Shown: positions 8,440 to 18,116 of the stretch, piece by piece
Layout of the letters: each line of letters starts with the position of its first letter
How positions within the stretch are numbered: the first letter of the stretch is position 1
Source of the DNA: Zavarzinella sp.
GTDB lineage: Bacteria; Planctomycetota; Planctomycetia; Gemmatales; Gemmataceae
DNA length: 64,000 nucleotides
Reading direction: 5' to 3'
Assembly (NCBI GenBank): GCA_041399155.1
Contig: JAWKTI010000001.1
Span: 186,001-250,000 of the forward strand
The notes under the pieces: generated by a model
The model's input: the letters and a program-made list of their open reading frames with translations, nothing else
Databases searched by the model: none
Told to the model about the DNA's origin: nothing
Made by a program: the position numbers and the translations under genes

Positions 8440-9486
8440 ATCATTGGTAGTGGGCCTGCGGGCTGGACGGCAGCAATTTATGCCGCACGGGCGAATTTGA
8501 ATCCACTGGTGATTGAAGGTGATCCGTTCAGCGAAAAAAACCGCCAGAATGGCACAATTCCGTTGGGGCAATTGTCGCTGACGACCGAAGTGGAGAACTT
8601 TCCCGGCTTTCCCAGTGGTGCCACACGTGAATTGCTGAAAACCGCACTGCCCACCGAAGCCCAGCCGTACTGGGTGCAGAAAGAAAAGCCCCAGCCTAAC
8701 CATGGCATCAATGGGCCGGAATTAATGGAATTGATGCGTCAGCAGGCCAAAAACTTTGGCACCCGGGTGGTATCGAAGGATGTCACGAAGGTGGATCTTT
8801 CGAAAAAGCCGTTCGTGATGACCACCCAGGATGGCGAACAATATCACAGCCATACAATTATCATTGCCACCGGTGCCCGCGCGAACTACCTGGGACTGCC
8901 CAGCGAAGATAAATTCAAGAATCAGGGTGTTTCCGCCTGTGCGGTGTGCGACGGTGCTCTCCCACGCTTCAAAAATAAGCCTCTCGTCGTCGTTGGTGGG
9001 GGAGATTCTGCCGTGGAAGAAGCTTCCTACCTCACCAAATTTGCCAGCAAAGTGTACCTGCTGGTCCGGAGAGACGAACTGCGTGCCAGCAAAATCATGC
9101 AGCAGCGGGCCTTTGACAATGCCAAAATCGAGATTCTTTGGAATACCGAACTGGAAGAAGTGCTGGGCACCGATGACAATGGCGTGACCGGTGTCAAAAT
9201 CAAGAATAACAAATCGAACGAGATTTCTCAGTTGGACTGCTCTGGGTTATTTCTGGCGATTGGCCACACGCCCAACACCAGTTTTCTGGAAGGACAGCTG
9301 AAAACCAACGAAAAAGGCTACGTGGTATGGACCGCCATGGCCCGCACCTACACGAGTGTGGAAGGGGTGTTTGCGGCAGGCGACGTGGCAGACGATTACT
9401 ATCGCCAGGCCGTTACCGCAGCAGGAACGGGGTGTATGGCGGCACTGGATGCAGAACGATATCTGGGCCACCACGGATTGCTGTAA
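8413..9486 (+). CDS. trxB: Thioredoxin reductase with two insertions
   Basis: A 357-residue flavoprotein. FAD motif GSGPAGWTAAIYAARANL lies near residues 13-30. The redox-active CAVCDG is near 176-181, the NADPH motif GGGDSAVEEA near 195, and GDVADDYYRQAVTAAGTGC is the C-terminal FAD segment. It reduces thioredoxin with NADPH. It is about 35 residues longer than E. coli TrxB because of roughly 10 extra residues before GQLSLTTEVEN and about 27 extra (TALPTEAQPYWVQKEKP region) before GPELMELM. All catalytic motifs are intact. It formerly lay divergent from argA. Confidence 0.93.
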   Translation: MAETVENVIIIGSGPAGWTAAIYAARANLNPLVIEGDPFSEKNRQNGTIPLGQLSLTTEVENFPGFPSGATRELLKTALPTEAQPYWVQKEKPQPNHGINGPELMELMRQQAKNFGTRVVSKDVTKVDLSKKPFVMTTQDGEQYHSHTIIIATGARANYLGLPSEDKFKNQGVSACAVCDGALPRFKNKPLVVVGGGDSAVEEASYLTKFASKVYLLVRRDELRASKIMQQRAFDNAKIEILWNTELEEVLGTDDNGVTGVKIKNNKSNEISQLDCSGLFLAIGHTPNTSFLEGQLKTNEKGYVVWTAMARTYTSVEGVFAAGDVADDYYRQAVTAAGTGCMAALDAERYLGHHGLL

Positions 9487-9588
9487 GATTCTTCAGGCAA
9501 AGATGTTTACCAAGTCAATTACTGATCCGTGAATTACTTTGCATTAAGTGAATTATTGATCACTGGTTGATATAACAGATATTTTCCA

Positions 9589-10488
9589 ATGTCCGTGCGT
9601 TCCCAAGTGCGAACACCTTCCGAATGGCAACTGGCCAGGGAACGCCATCAGGAATTGATGCAACCCTTTGCCAGCGAACGGGTTACGCGCATGAGTGTTT
9701 CCACAAAGCATCCGGTGCGTGACTTTCTGTTCGATTACTATTCCCAACGTCCCGCAAAGTTAATGCGCTGGTCGCCTGGGGCAGATGTAGTTCTGCTGGG
9801 TGCGACACCACGCGATCTGGAATGGCAGCAGTTTCACGAAACGACGGTCGATGGCATACCAGCCATGGTGCTGCGTGCGACCGATTTCCCCCCACATCGC
9901 GTGGAGTATCTACGGTGGGCTGAGGATTATCTGCGTCGCACAGGTACGCGACTGCCCCTGACCAGTTGTTTTGGCTTGCACGAGTGGGCAATGCTGTACC
10001 GCGATCCGGAAGTGCGGCACCCGTATGTCCCATTGCGGCTGAGTCTGGCAGAAATTGCCGAAGTGGTGGATGCAGAGCTGTTGCAGTGCACCCACTACGA
10101 TGCTTTCCGGTTTTTCACCAACTCTGCTGCTCCCAAGAACTTACATCAACTGGAACGACGCCGCACCAACGAATTCGATCAACCTGCGTGCATCCATGTG
10201 AATATGGATCTGTACCGCTTTGCGTACAAGATTTCGCCCTGGATTGACAGCACGCTGGTGGGAGAGGCTTTTCGCCACGCCTGGCGATGCCGCGAAATTG
10301 ATATGCGTGCAAGTCCTTACGATTTAAGCAGTTACGGTTACGAACCGATTCCGATTGAAACCCCACCTGGGAAAGCACAATATGTGCAGTTGCAACGGGA
10401 ATTGATGAACGCAGGCCAACCACTTCGGCAGAAGATTCTGGCAGAATATGAGTATTTGTTAAGCCGCACGGCGAACGCCACAAGTTGA
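9589..10488 (+). CDS. Conserved protein of the family usually annotated '3-methyladenine DNA glycosylase'
   Basis: A 299-residue protein with conserved blocks KHPVRDFLFDYYSQRPAKL, GLHEWAMLYR, CTHYDAFRFF, CIHVNMDLYRFAYKISPW, EIDMRASPYDLSSYGYEP and IETPPGKAQYVQLQREL. These I recognise from bacterial proteins (common in actinomycetes and planctomycetes) labelled 3-methyladenine DNA glycosylase. I see no helix-hairpin-helix or other classical glycosylase signature, so the biochemical label is doubtful. It stands alone between trxB and a convergent DUF4129 gene. Confidence 0.7.
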   Translation: MSVRSQVRTPSEWQLARERHQELMQPFASERVTRMSVSTKHPVRDFLFDYYSQRPAKLMRWSPGADVVLLGATPRDLEWQQFHETTVDGIPAMVLRATDFPPHRVEYLRWAEDYLRRTGTRLPLTSCFGLHEWAMLYRDPEVRHPYVPLRLSLAEIAEVVDAELLQCTHYDAFRFFTNSAAPKNLHQLERRRTNEFDQPACIHVNMDLYRFAYKISPWIDSTLVGEAFRHAWRCREIDMRASPYDLSSYGYEPIPIETPPGKAQYVQLQRELMNAGQPLRQKILAEYEYLLSRTANATS

Positions 10489-11012
10489 GAGTGGCAATCA
10501 ACCCCACTTTTTCGTTGCATGTCCACCGATTTTGGGTTGGCATAACAGTAATCTTGGCCCACTTTATGAATGCATTCTCATCTTCTGCGGGCCAGGTTAT
10601 CAAAACTTCGATGTAGAAGCATTGTGTACAAGTACATTTGCATCTCCAACTACAGACTAATCGTGTTCCTCTACGGTGCCTCCCCCTGAATTTTTCCAAG
10701 TTTCTGGAGACATCGTTCTTAAAATCGATTCTGTGCAATTTTAATGCCAACGCGCAATATGTACACTATTAATCCCCCCTCTGAGGTGGGGGGTGATATC
10801 AATTTTGCAAAAATTCACAAAATAGTTTTTGTCGTAGCAAATTCTTGCAAATTAAGTATTTATGGCGATTTTGTTTTCTATTTTCTGCGGCAGATTTAAA
10901 GAAAATTGCCATTTTCATTTTTGGCAAGGATATATTATATGTAAGTGGAAATATTTCCATGCTTTGGAATTGATCTTTGACAATTTGAATTTCGCTATTC
11001 GCCCTGGCGTAC
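10489..11012. other. AT-rich intergenic region between convergent genes
   Basis: No gene is supported. From 10755 it holds one copy of a dispersed non-coding element (listed separately). The rest (10489-10754) shows nothing recognisable. Confidence 0.6.
10755..10970 (+). repeat. Dispersed ~200-nt non-coding element, copy 1
   Basis: Begins GTACACTAT at 10761. A GC-rich hairpin follows (CCCCCC 10774-10779, GGGGGG 10788-10793), then TGATATCAATTT, GCAAAA and TTCACAAAA. It ends with GGATATATTA and CATGCTTTG at 10958. Copy 2 (27260-27480, opposite strand) has the same landmarks, with exactly 197 nt from GTACAC to CATGCTTTG in both. Confidence 0.85.
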
Positions 11013-12830
11013 TTAGTCCGCTTCCAGTGTCTCCACTAACTGTGGGTTTTGCTCCAGTTCGTGCCACAGTTCCTGCAGGGTGGGAATCGCTTTCGCCCCC
11101 ACTTCACGGTGGGAGAATCGTACCGTGGCGACCAGCACCCCAAACGCACGTGCACTGTCCAGTTGTTCCACTTCGTTGGCCAGTCGATTACTAAATTCAA
11201 TCGGGGTTTCGTGTTCTTTCCGTTCCAGGTGGTGGTCATTGGCCCAGGCTTCCAACGCACGGTAGGTATATTCCACCGTTTCTTCGATCGGTTGCTGGTC
11301 GATCATTCCAGTATCGAACGGATTGGAGAAACTGGCAAATGGCTCCTGTGCTGGTGCGTCCAGCTCGTATTCTTCGCGTTGTGCAGAACTTTTCACCTTC
11401 TCGCTGGTGTTCCAGCGAAACAGATTCTGCCACCAGCGGTCGAGTGCAGCCAGCAATCCTTTGGCCCACGGCATGAAATTGCTGAGCCACGACAGCCCGT
11501 TGCGAAACAGTACAAACAGCACCACCAGTGCGAAAATAACGTAGATGATCCACTTCAGCACATTGCCTATTTTTTCCAGTGCCTGCCCAAGTTTTGACGT
11601 GCTGGATTGTTCCGAGCCCGACTGGGCATCGTCTCGATCCTGCTGCTGATCCTCATTGGCATCTTTCTGTTCTTCATCGTCGCTGTTGCCATCCTTTTGT
11701 TTGGGCTGGTTTTCCTGTTTCTGGCTGGAATCGCTGTCTTTGCCGTTCTGTTTACCTTTTTCTTTGCCGCCTTGCTGATCTTTGCCTTTCCCGCCGCCAT
11801 CTTTAGCATCCGGATTGTTCCGTGCGGCACCCTCTTTGCTTTTTTGTTCCACATTGCCGGCATTTTTGCCTTTTTTGCCAGCACCGCTTTTCATCGGGGC
11901 GAATTTGTTGGCATCCTGGTCTTTCGAACCACCCCGGCCGATCGACACTACAGAAGTTTCTGAATAGGGGCGTGGCAGCACTGCCGCAACGAGAATAAAG
12001 GCTCCCACCATTACCAGACCGGTTACCAGCCAACTGCTGGTCATGCTCAGTGGCATTGGCATCATGCGTTGTCGCAGGTACCGGCGAATCCCCAGAAAAC
12101 TGGTTGTCAACAACAGGCTGAGTGCGGAGAAAATATAGGTGGCAGCGAACCAGAAACAAAGCATCCGACGGGCATCTTCCCCCGCGGGGATCATTGCTTG
12201 CCCCAGCCCGAAAATGGGAATCGCAGCCAATGAAAACCAGATGACTGTGCGGCCGGGAGTGTGCGGAAGCTTGTCGCGTTGTTTTTTCCAGGCATCGTAG
12301 CGTTCGTACCAGCCCATCACGCCTTCGGCAAACTGTTTTTCTTCCTTCGCCGTGGGTTCCCATTTTTTGCGAATCTGATCGCCCCGTTGTTCCCAGCCCA
12401 TGGAAGCAAGCAGGCCAGCACTGGAAGATGGGCGTTTGTCGTCGATAAAGGTGCAGTCCCACACCAGTTTGTGGGTGCACCAGCACACCACGGCAATCAA
12501 CAGCAGATTAATCGGAACTTGAAAGTTTGCAATGGTGCTGTCTGCCGGATATTCCACCCACTTGCCCAGGGCAATCATGGTCACCAGTGCCAGCACTGCG
12601 GTATAGATCCAGGATCGATTGCGGCTGACCTCGACTGCCACGCGCGCCGCACCAACGGCACCAATGGTGAAGAAAATCAGGGTGTAGAGCAGGCGATTTT
12701 CGTACTGTCCTGCGTAAAGCACTTCCGCAAGGAAGCAGACTAAACTGCCCACCAGGCCCATCATCAGTACCACGTTGATGGTGGCCAACAGCCAGTCGGT
12801 GGCAGTTTGCGGCAGAACTTTTTCGCTCAT
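11013..12830 (-). CDS. DUF4129 domain membrane protein with charged linker
   Basis: A 605-residue protein. Residues about 15-290 contain several membrane segments (for example TINVVLMMGLVGSLVCFLAE and LVTGLVMVGAFILVAAVL). Residues about 310-420 are a low-complexity K/D/Q/G/N/E-rich linker. Another membrane helix follows (WIIYVIFALVVLFVLF), then a soluble C-terminal domain from about 510 with YRALEAWANDHH, TPIEFSNRL and FSHREV, which is DUF4129. DUF4129 proteins usually accompany MoxR/DUF58/transglutaminase clusters; none of those adjoin here (a MoxR gene lies far off at 48391). Its start at 12830 lies 42 nt from the divergent nth start. Confidence 0.8.
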   Translation of the reverse strand: MSEKVLPQTATDWLLATINVVLMMGLVGSLVCFLAEVLYAGQYENRLLYTLIFFTIGAVGAARVAVEVSRNRSWIYTAVLALVTMIALGKWVEYPADSTIANFQVPINLLLIAVVCWCTHKLVWDCTFIDDKRPSSSAGLLASMGWEQRGDQIRKKWEPTAKEEKQFAEGVMGWYERYDAWKKQRDKLPHTPGRTVIWFSLAAIPIFGLGQAMIPAGEDARRMLCFWFAATYIFSALSLLLTTSFLGIRRYLRQRMMPMPLSMTSSWLVTGLVMVGAFILVAAVLPRPYSETSVVSIGRGGSKDQDANKFAPMKSGAGKKGKNAGNVEQKSKEGAARNNPDAKDGGGKGKDQQGGKEKGKQNGKDSDSSQKQENQPKQKDGNSDDEEQKDANEDQQQDRDDAQSGSEQSSTSKLGQALEKIGNVLKWIIYVIFALVVLFVLFRNGLSWLSNFMPWAKGLLAALDRWWQNLFRWNTSEKVKSSAQREEYELDAPAQEPFASFSNPFDTGMIDQQPIEETVEYTYRALEAWANDHHLERKEHETPIEFSNRLANEVEQLDSARAFGVLVATVRFSHREVGAKAIPTLQELWHELEQNPQLVETLEAD

Positions 12831-12872
12831 AGGATGAATGGTAACAGTGAATACTCAACAATATTGTACTTG

Positions 12873-13550
12873 ATGAAAAAGCGGAAACCGACAGCAAAAA
12901 AACTGGAACAGGCAGAACGGGTGCGGCAGGAACTGATTCGCCTGTATCCCGATGCATACTGCGAACTGAACCACGCCAACCCACTGCAACTGCTGGTGGC
13001 GACGATTCTTTCTGCCCAATGCACGGACGTGCGGGTGAATATGGTGACGCCCGCACTGTTTGAAAAGTATCCCGATGCGGCAGCGTTTGCGGGAGCGGAA
13101 ATCACCGAACTGGAAGCCCTGATCGCTTCCACTGGTTTCTACCACAACAAAGCGAAAAATATTATCGCCTGTTGCAAAATACTGCATGAGCAGCACGCTG
13201 GTGAAGTGCCCACAGACCTGGAAACGCTGGTACAACTGCCCGGGGTGGGGCGAAAAACAGCCAACGTGGTGCGTGGCGACGCTTTTGGCCTGCCCGGCAT
13301 CACTGTAGACACCCACGTGGGCCGATTGAGTGTGCGGCTGGGCCTGACGAAGGAAGAAGATCCGGTGAAGGTGGAATTTGAGTTGATGGACTTAATCCCT
13401 GAGGAAGACTGGACAACGTTCTCCCACCGATTGATTTTCCATGGTCGGCGGGTATGCAACGCCCGCAAACCTGCGTGCGAGCAATGCACCATGAGCGAAT
13501 TTTGCCCCAGTTCGAATCAGCGAGACACCAAAGCCGTCCGCAAAGGGTAG
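12873..13550 (+). CDS. nth: Endonuclease III (DNA glycosylase/AP lyase)
   Basis: The helix-hairpin-helix LPGVGRKTANVVRGDAFGLP is followed by VDTHVGRLSVRLGL with the catalytic Asp. The hairpin carries the active-site Lys position (GRKTAN). The C-terminal [4Fe-4S] cluster has four Cys (CNARKPACEQCTMSEFC). It removes oxidised pyrimidines in base excision repair. I place the start at the ATG at 12873 (MKKRKPTAKKLEQAERV) because the 22 extra codons upstream overlap the divergent DUF4129 gene and lack family similarity. Length (225 residues) is normal. Confidence 0.92.
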   Translation: MKKRKPTAKKLEQAERVRQELIRLYPDAYCELNHANPLQLLVATILSAQCTDVRVNMVTPALFEKYPDAAAFAGAEITELEALIASTGFYHNKAKNIIACCKILHEQHAGEVPTDLETLVQLPGVGRKTANVVRGDAFGLPGITVDTHVGRLSVRLGLTKEEDPVKVEFELMDLIPEEDWTTFSHRLIFHGRRVCNARKPACEQCTMSEFCPSSNQRDTKAVRKG

Positions 13551-13641
13551 GGATTTTGCGGCCTGCCTGCTATAGTACCCTATGCCGTGCGACGTTTGTG
13601 CGGCAAAATACGAATATGTTAGCATCAGAGATGAAGAAAGT

Positions 13642-14937
13642 ATGAGAAAACGAAGCTTCCCACAATGGCTGGGTGCCATGGTTTTGTTGGTTGCCAGCAG
13701 CACCGTGCAGGGTGAAGACTGGCCACAATGGCGCGGACCCAAACGCGATGGACATTCTGCAGAAAAGGCAATTCTCGACAAATGGCCCGAAGATGGCCCC
13801 AAGCTGGTGTGGTCGCTGACCGAACTGGATGCGATTGGTACGGGATATGGTTCCCCCGCAGTGGTGGGCAATCGAATGTACATCATTGGGGCGGATGGTA
13901 ACAAGCAGACGGCGAAAGAATTTGTGACCTGTCTGGACCTGACAACTGGCAAACAGATCTGGCGGGAATCGCTTGCAGGAACAACCGGAAAATACAGCGA
14001 TGGCTGGGGCGGCGGCCCCAGGTCAACCCCCACGATTGATGGGAAGTTTGCATATGTGCTTGGTTCCACTGGTGACTTTGCCTGCCTCGACACTGAAACA
14101 GGGAAAATTGCCTGGCAGAAAAACCTGGTTTCCGATTTCGGTGGTGCGATTCCCACCTGGGGTTACAGCGAAAGCCCACTGGTGGATGGCGATCAGGTCG
14201 TGGTAACTCCTGGCAGCAAAGGTGGTGTGCTGGCGTTGAATAAGAAAACCGGCGAAACCGTATGGCAATGTAAGGATGTTACCGATGGGGCCGGCTATTC
14301 TTCATTGATGATCACAGAAGTAGCTGGCGTTCGGCAATATGTGCAACAAACGATGGCGTCAGGAATTGGCGTTCGTGCCAGCGATGGCAAGTTGCTGTGG
14401 AAAGTAGGTGGTATTGGCCGTCGAGTTGCAGTTATTCCCACACCAGTGCTGCAGGATAATTATGTGTTCTTCACTGCGGGTTACGGAGCTGGTTGTGAAT
14501 GTTTTAAACTGGAAGCCGATGGTGAAGGCACCAAAGCAGTAGAAGTTTACAGCAAAAATAAGGTGGTATCCAATCACCACGGTGGTGTGGTGCGACTTGG
14601 CGACCATATCTATGGCCACAGCGACCGGTTGGGCTGGGTTTGCTTCCCACTGAAAACAGGTGGTGAAGAAGCAGTTTGGGAAAACAAAGGTGTGGGCAAA
14701 GGTTCTGTAACATTTGCGAACGGCAATCTGTATTGCTACGGTGAAAGTAGCGGTACCATTGCACTGGTAAAAGCAAATCCAGAAAAATACGAAGAAATCA
14801 GCAAATTCACGATCCCACAAACCAGCAAACTTCGCATGCCACAAGGGAAAGTCTGGGCCCACCCAGTGATTGCTAATGGCAAACTGATCCTGCGAGACTA
14901 CGAACTGTTGTTTGTTTACGATATCAAAGCGAAGTAA
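13642..14937 (+). CDS. Exported PQQ-like beta-propeller protein
   Basis: About 431 residues from the ATG at 13642, which opens a signal peptide (WLGAMVLLVASSTVQG). The mature start DWPQWRGPKRDGHS is the hallmark of planctomycete PQQ-binding-like propellers. Repeated blades are visible (TGKQIWRESL; TGKIAWQKNL; TGETVWQCKD; DGKLLWKVGG). It resembles quinoprotein dehydrogenase/BamB-type propellers, but no catalytic residues can be assigned. It is monocistronic as far as can be seen. Confidence 0.88.
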   Translation: MRKRSFPQWLGAMVLLVASSTVQGEDWPQWRGPKRDGHSAEKAILDKWPEDGPKLVWSLTELDAIGTGYGSPAVVGNRMYIIGADGNKQTAKEFVTCLDLTTGKQIWRESLAGTTGKYSDGWGGGPRSTPTIDGKFAYVLGSTGDFACLDTETGKIAWQKNLVSDFGGAIPTWGYSESPLVDGDQVVVTPGSKGGVLALNKKTGETVWQCKDVTDGAGYSSLMITEVAGVRQYVQQTMASGIGVRASDGKLLWKVGGIGRRVAVIPTPVLQDNYVFFTAGYGAGCECFKLEADGEGTKAVEVYSKNKVVSNHHGGVVRLGDHIYGHSDRLGWVCFPLKTGGEEAVWENKGVGKGSVTFANGNLYCYGESSGTIALVKANPEKYEEISKFTIPQTSKLRMPQGKVWAHPVIANGKLILRDYELLFVYDIKAK

Positions 14938-15091
14938 CCGCGACCGGACGCATTTTTTCACCATCTTCCCGGGTGGTGCTTGAAAACTACTGCCAAATAT
15001 TCAGGATAACGCTTGGGAGCACCGTGGGGTGAACCGAGCCCAAGTGGGCGGCGTCTCCCCTGTATCTTTATCTGTTTTAGGCGAACAATTT

Positions 15092-16405
15092 ATGCTCGAT
15101 GTGAACTTTATTCGTGAAAATCTGCAAGCGGTCCTGGAAAACTGCCGCAATCGGCAAGTAACCAACGCAGAAGTGCACCAGGTGCTGGCGTTGGATGACC
15201 GGCGGAAGGCTTCCATCAATGAAACGCAACATGTTCAACAGCGAGCTAACGAAATCTCCAAATTAATCCCCGCTACCAAAGATGCTGCCACCAAGCAGGA
15301 ATTGATTGCCGAAGGGAAGGCACTGCGGGAGAAAGTGGCTAAATTAGAAGCCGATCTGAAGCAGATTCAAGTGGAACTCAATACCGCACTGACTACCATT
15401 CCCAACATGACCCACCCCGACGCACCGGTGGGGGCCACGCCAGAGCATAACAAAGTATTACGGACCGTGGGGCAGATTCCCAAGTTTGATTTCCCCCACC
15501 AGGACCACGTCGCACTTGCCGAAAAGCTGGATCTGGTCGATTTTGAAGCAGGCACTTCGGTTACTGGTGCCAAATTTTACTTCCTCAAGAACGAAGCGGT
15601 GCTGCTGGAACTGGCATTAATTCAGTTTGCAATGCAAAAACTGGTAAAACGTGGTTTTACGCCAATCATCACGCCGGATATGGCCAAAGTGGACGTGCTG
15701 GAAGGGATTGGCTTTATGCCACGCGACCCAAACCCGGAAACCCGACAGGTTTACACGATTGCCGATACCGACCTGTGCATGATTGCCACGGCCGAAATCA
15801 CATTGGGCGGGATGCTGCGAGACAAAATCATTCCCGAAGAGCAACTCCCACTGAAATATGTAGGTCTGTCGCACTGTTTCCGTACCGAAGCAGGGGCCCA
15901 CGGTCGCGACACCCGGGGGATGTATCGCGTGCACCAGTTCACCAAAGTGGAAATGTTTGCGTTCTGCACCCCGGAACAAAGCGAAGCGATTCACCTCGAG
16001 ATTCTTGGTATCGAAGAAGAAATTTTTCAGGAGCTGGGGATACCTTACCACGTGCTGGATACCTGCACTGGGGATTTAGGTGGGCCTGCTTACCGCAAGT
16101 ACGATCTGGAAGCCTGGATGCCTGGCCGTGGGGAAATCGACCCCACCACCGGGCTAGCGAAAGGCGATTTTGGCGAAATCACCAGCACCTCGAATTGCAC
16201 CGATTTTCAGGCACGTCGGCTGAACATTCGCAGTAAAGGCAGCGGAAAGAAAGGCACCCAGTTTGTCTATACGCTGAATGGCACCGCAGTGGCAGTGACC
16301 CGGGCACTGGTAGCGATTCTGGAAAACGGCCAGCAAGCGGATGGCACCATCGTGATCCCACCTGCCCTCGTGCCGTGGGTGGGCAAAGAACGCATCGCCC
16401 GTTAA
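15092..16405 (+). CDS. serS: Seryl-tRNA synthetase
   Basis: Start chosen at the ATG at 15092 (MLDVNFIREN), the conserved SerRS amino terminus. Residues about 30-110 form the tRNA-binding coiled coil. The class II core follows: motif 2 is GLSHCFRTEAGAHGRDTRG near residue 250, and motif 3 ends LNGTAVAVTRALVAILEN near 405-420. TSTSNCTDFQARR is the serine-binding region. Length is 437 residues, as expected. It charges tRNA-Ser in the cytoplasm. Confidence 0.95.
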   Translation: MLDVNFIRENLQAVLENCRNRQVTNAEVHQVLALDDRRKASINETQHVQQRANEISKLIPATKDAATKQELIAEGKALREKVAKLEADLKQIQVELNTALTTIPNMTHPDAPVGATPEHNKVLRTVGQIPKFDFPHQDHVALAEKLDLVDFEAGTSVTGAKFYFLKNEAVLLELALIQFAMQKLVKRGFTPIITPDMAKVDVLEGIGFMPRDPNPETRQVYTIADTDLCMIATAEITLGGMLRDKIIPEEQLPLKYVGLSHCFRTEAGAHGRDTRGMYRVHQFTKVEMFAFCTPEQSEAIHLEILGIEEEIFQELGIPYHVLDTCTGDLGGPAYRKYDLEAWMPGRGEIDPTTGLAKGDFGEITSTSNCTDFQARRLNIRSKGSGKKGTQFVYTLNGTAVAVTRALVAILENGQQADGTIVIPPALVPWVGKERIAR

Positions 16406-16601
16406 ATCGGTTAACATTGAACTCAAATCGATCTTGAAGTACAGAATTTGGTTTCCATTGCACAGATGATTTCGATCACTGAAGTTTCGTGAGACCAACA
16501 ATGGACCTTTTCAGCCTGATTGTTGCCAGCACCTTGATTCCTGGGTACTCCACCAGAAATGCCAAAGTGAAGAAATCTATTAGTTTATATAGGTTGCAAT
16601 A

Positions 16602-17744
16602 ATGAAGAGGATGATTGTAATTGTATTGCTGGCAATGGCCACATCATTAGGCAAAGCATCGGGAATTGAACAGCGGGAATTTCCATCGCACATTTATGAC
16701 CTATTTCCACTACCCGAGAATCGTTTATTAATTGCTGGAAGCAAGAGTACGGGATTTACCCAGTCAAATATCACGTTGACTCTGATCGACTATAAAACAA
16801 ACCGTTTAATATCAAGCGTGCTAACAGATATAAAGGTCGAAGAAACACAGCTCGTATTTTCAGGGATCTACTTTGCTTGCAACTCCACTGAAAATCGATG
16901 CCATTTACTAATTTCTCAAGGTCGCACGAAATACCTTACTACCGTGCTTACTCAACACACGATCTTGGCTACATTTGAACTCCCATCCCTCAAGTTGGTT
17001 TCAAAAAGAATTGTACAATCCGCAAATTCAATCTACCTACATGAAGAAGGAAGTGTTGTCAAATTAAAATCACGCTTCTACGTAACGACTGGCAATAATA
17101 TTGAATCATTTGACGAAAGCCTCAAAAATAGACAAAACTTGGATATTAAACTTGCAGAAGATGATCGATATATCAGTTTGTCGAGATCAGATCCTTTATC
17201 GAATGATGTTATTTGTGGAACAGCAAATGGCAAAATTACCAAATTCAACGTTGACTGGCCAGTATCAGAAGTGAAATGGAAAAAGGAAGTCCTCAGTGAA
17301 GCAGATCTAAAATCCAAAGCAACTCTCATTGGTTTATCAATTTCTGCGAATCAGAAATTCATTTCTACAACTTCAACATTCTCTCTCAGCCTGCTGAATT
17401 GTACTTCCGGTAAAACAGAATTTGTTCATAAGTCACCTGAAAATCAACACATCACGTGCACTGGGGAGATATTTGAAGTTTCAAATTGTCCCCACATTGT
17501 TTACTCAACGAATTACGGCATTTTCGTTATTAAATATGGTGTCGCAAAACACTTTCTGTTAGATACACTTTCAAAAGCTCAATCTGTTTCAGCTATAAAA
17601 AATTGTGTGAATGAATCCAGTATCGATTTTTTTGTCGCGATTGCTGATGGCGTCTCTGAAAGACTCCTTCACTATACCAAAGATAAATCAGATTTTCCCG
17701 CCAAAATCACAGAATCTGAAATTATATTGAGCAAATTAAAGTAG
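16602..17744 (+). CDS. Exported protein of unknown function
   Basis: A 380-residue protein with a signal peptide (MIVIVLLAMATSLGKASG). I recognise no family. The sequence is rich in short beta-strand-like segments, with repeats suggesting a propeller-like fold (FPLPENRLLIAG; LSRSDPLSNDVICGTANGKI; LSISANQKFISTTS), but no canonical WD or PQQ motif. Its DNA is distinctly more AT-rich than serS upstream and msrA downstream, which may indicate recent acquisition. A PDZ pseudogene follows on the same strand. Confidence 0.6.
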   Translation: MKRMIVIVLLAMATSLGKASGIEQREFPSHIYDLFPLPENRLLIAGSKSTGFTQSNITLTLIDYKTNRLISSVLTDIKVEETQLVFSGIYFACNSTENRCHLLISQGRTKYLTTVLTQHTILATFELPSLKLVSKRIVQSANSIYLHEEGSVVKLKSRFYVTTGNNIESFDESLKNRQNLDIKLAEDDRYISLSRSDPLSNDVICGTANGKITKFNVDWPVSEVKWKKEVLSEADLKSKATLIGLSISANQKFISTTSTFSLSLLNCTSGKTEFVHKSPENQHITCTGEIFEVSNCPHIVYSTNYGIFVIKYGVAKHFLLDTLSKAQSVSAIKNCVNESSIDFFVAIADGVSERLLHYTKDKSDFPAKITESEIILSKLK

Positions 17745-17811
17745 GCTGACTTAGTCAGAGTTTATGCATATTTTCTGAGAAACCAGGGATTATTTTGTGG
17801 AGAGATTTATT

Positions 17812-18093
17812 TAAAACCAACCACCTGGGGGAGCGGTTTTTGAACTGTCCGAGGTGGGACTGAAGGTGGCGGTTAAGGATGAAAAAGTAACTATCGCGGA
17901 ACTGTCCAAAGAGAGCTTTCTTGCCAAGGCATTCCGGCTGGGGGATCTGATTCGGAAGATCAATGGCCTGAAGATGACTTCTGAACACGATGTTCGCACA
18001 CAGATGCGATCGACTGTGGTGTGAGACGCGGGCATCTTTGAAGTCGTACACGACGGAAAGGCTCAGCACTACCTTGTCAAACCGAACTTCTAA
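17812..18093 (+). pseudogene. PDZ-domain gene remnant with internal stop
   Basis: An open stretch reads FELSEVGLKVAVKDEKVTIA, then LAKAFRLGDLIRKINGLK, which has the RxGDxIxxING core of a PDZ domain. It is interrupted by TGA at 18022-18024 and continues DAGIFEVVHDGKAQHYLVKP to TAA at 18091-18093. Upstream, the frame closes with TAA just before 17812. The protease or anchor domain normally attached to such PDZ modules is absent. Confidence 0.75.
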
Positions 18094-18116
18094 AAATGGA
18101 TAAGAAATAACAACAA

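Noticed and set aside
10774..10793. C6/G6 hairpin as an intrinsic terminator
   Set aside because: No T-run follows, it is about 285 nt from the nearest stop codon upstream, and it is part of the larger two-copy element.
10862..11194. Plus-strand ORF of 110 residues
   Set aside because: Lies on the dispersed element and then antisense to the DUF4129 gene; no coding character.
11607..11963. A very hydrophobic plus-strand ORF (FLFFIVAVAILLFGLVF-like)
   Set aside because: It is the antisense reading of the Lys/Asp/Gln-rich linker of the DUF4129 gene; such codons always read as hydrophobic residues on the other strand.
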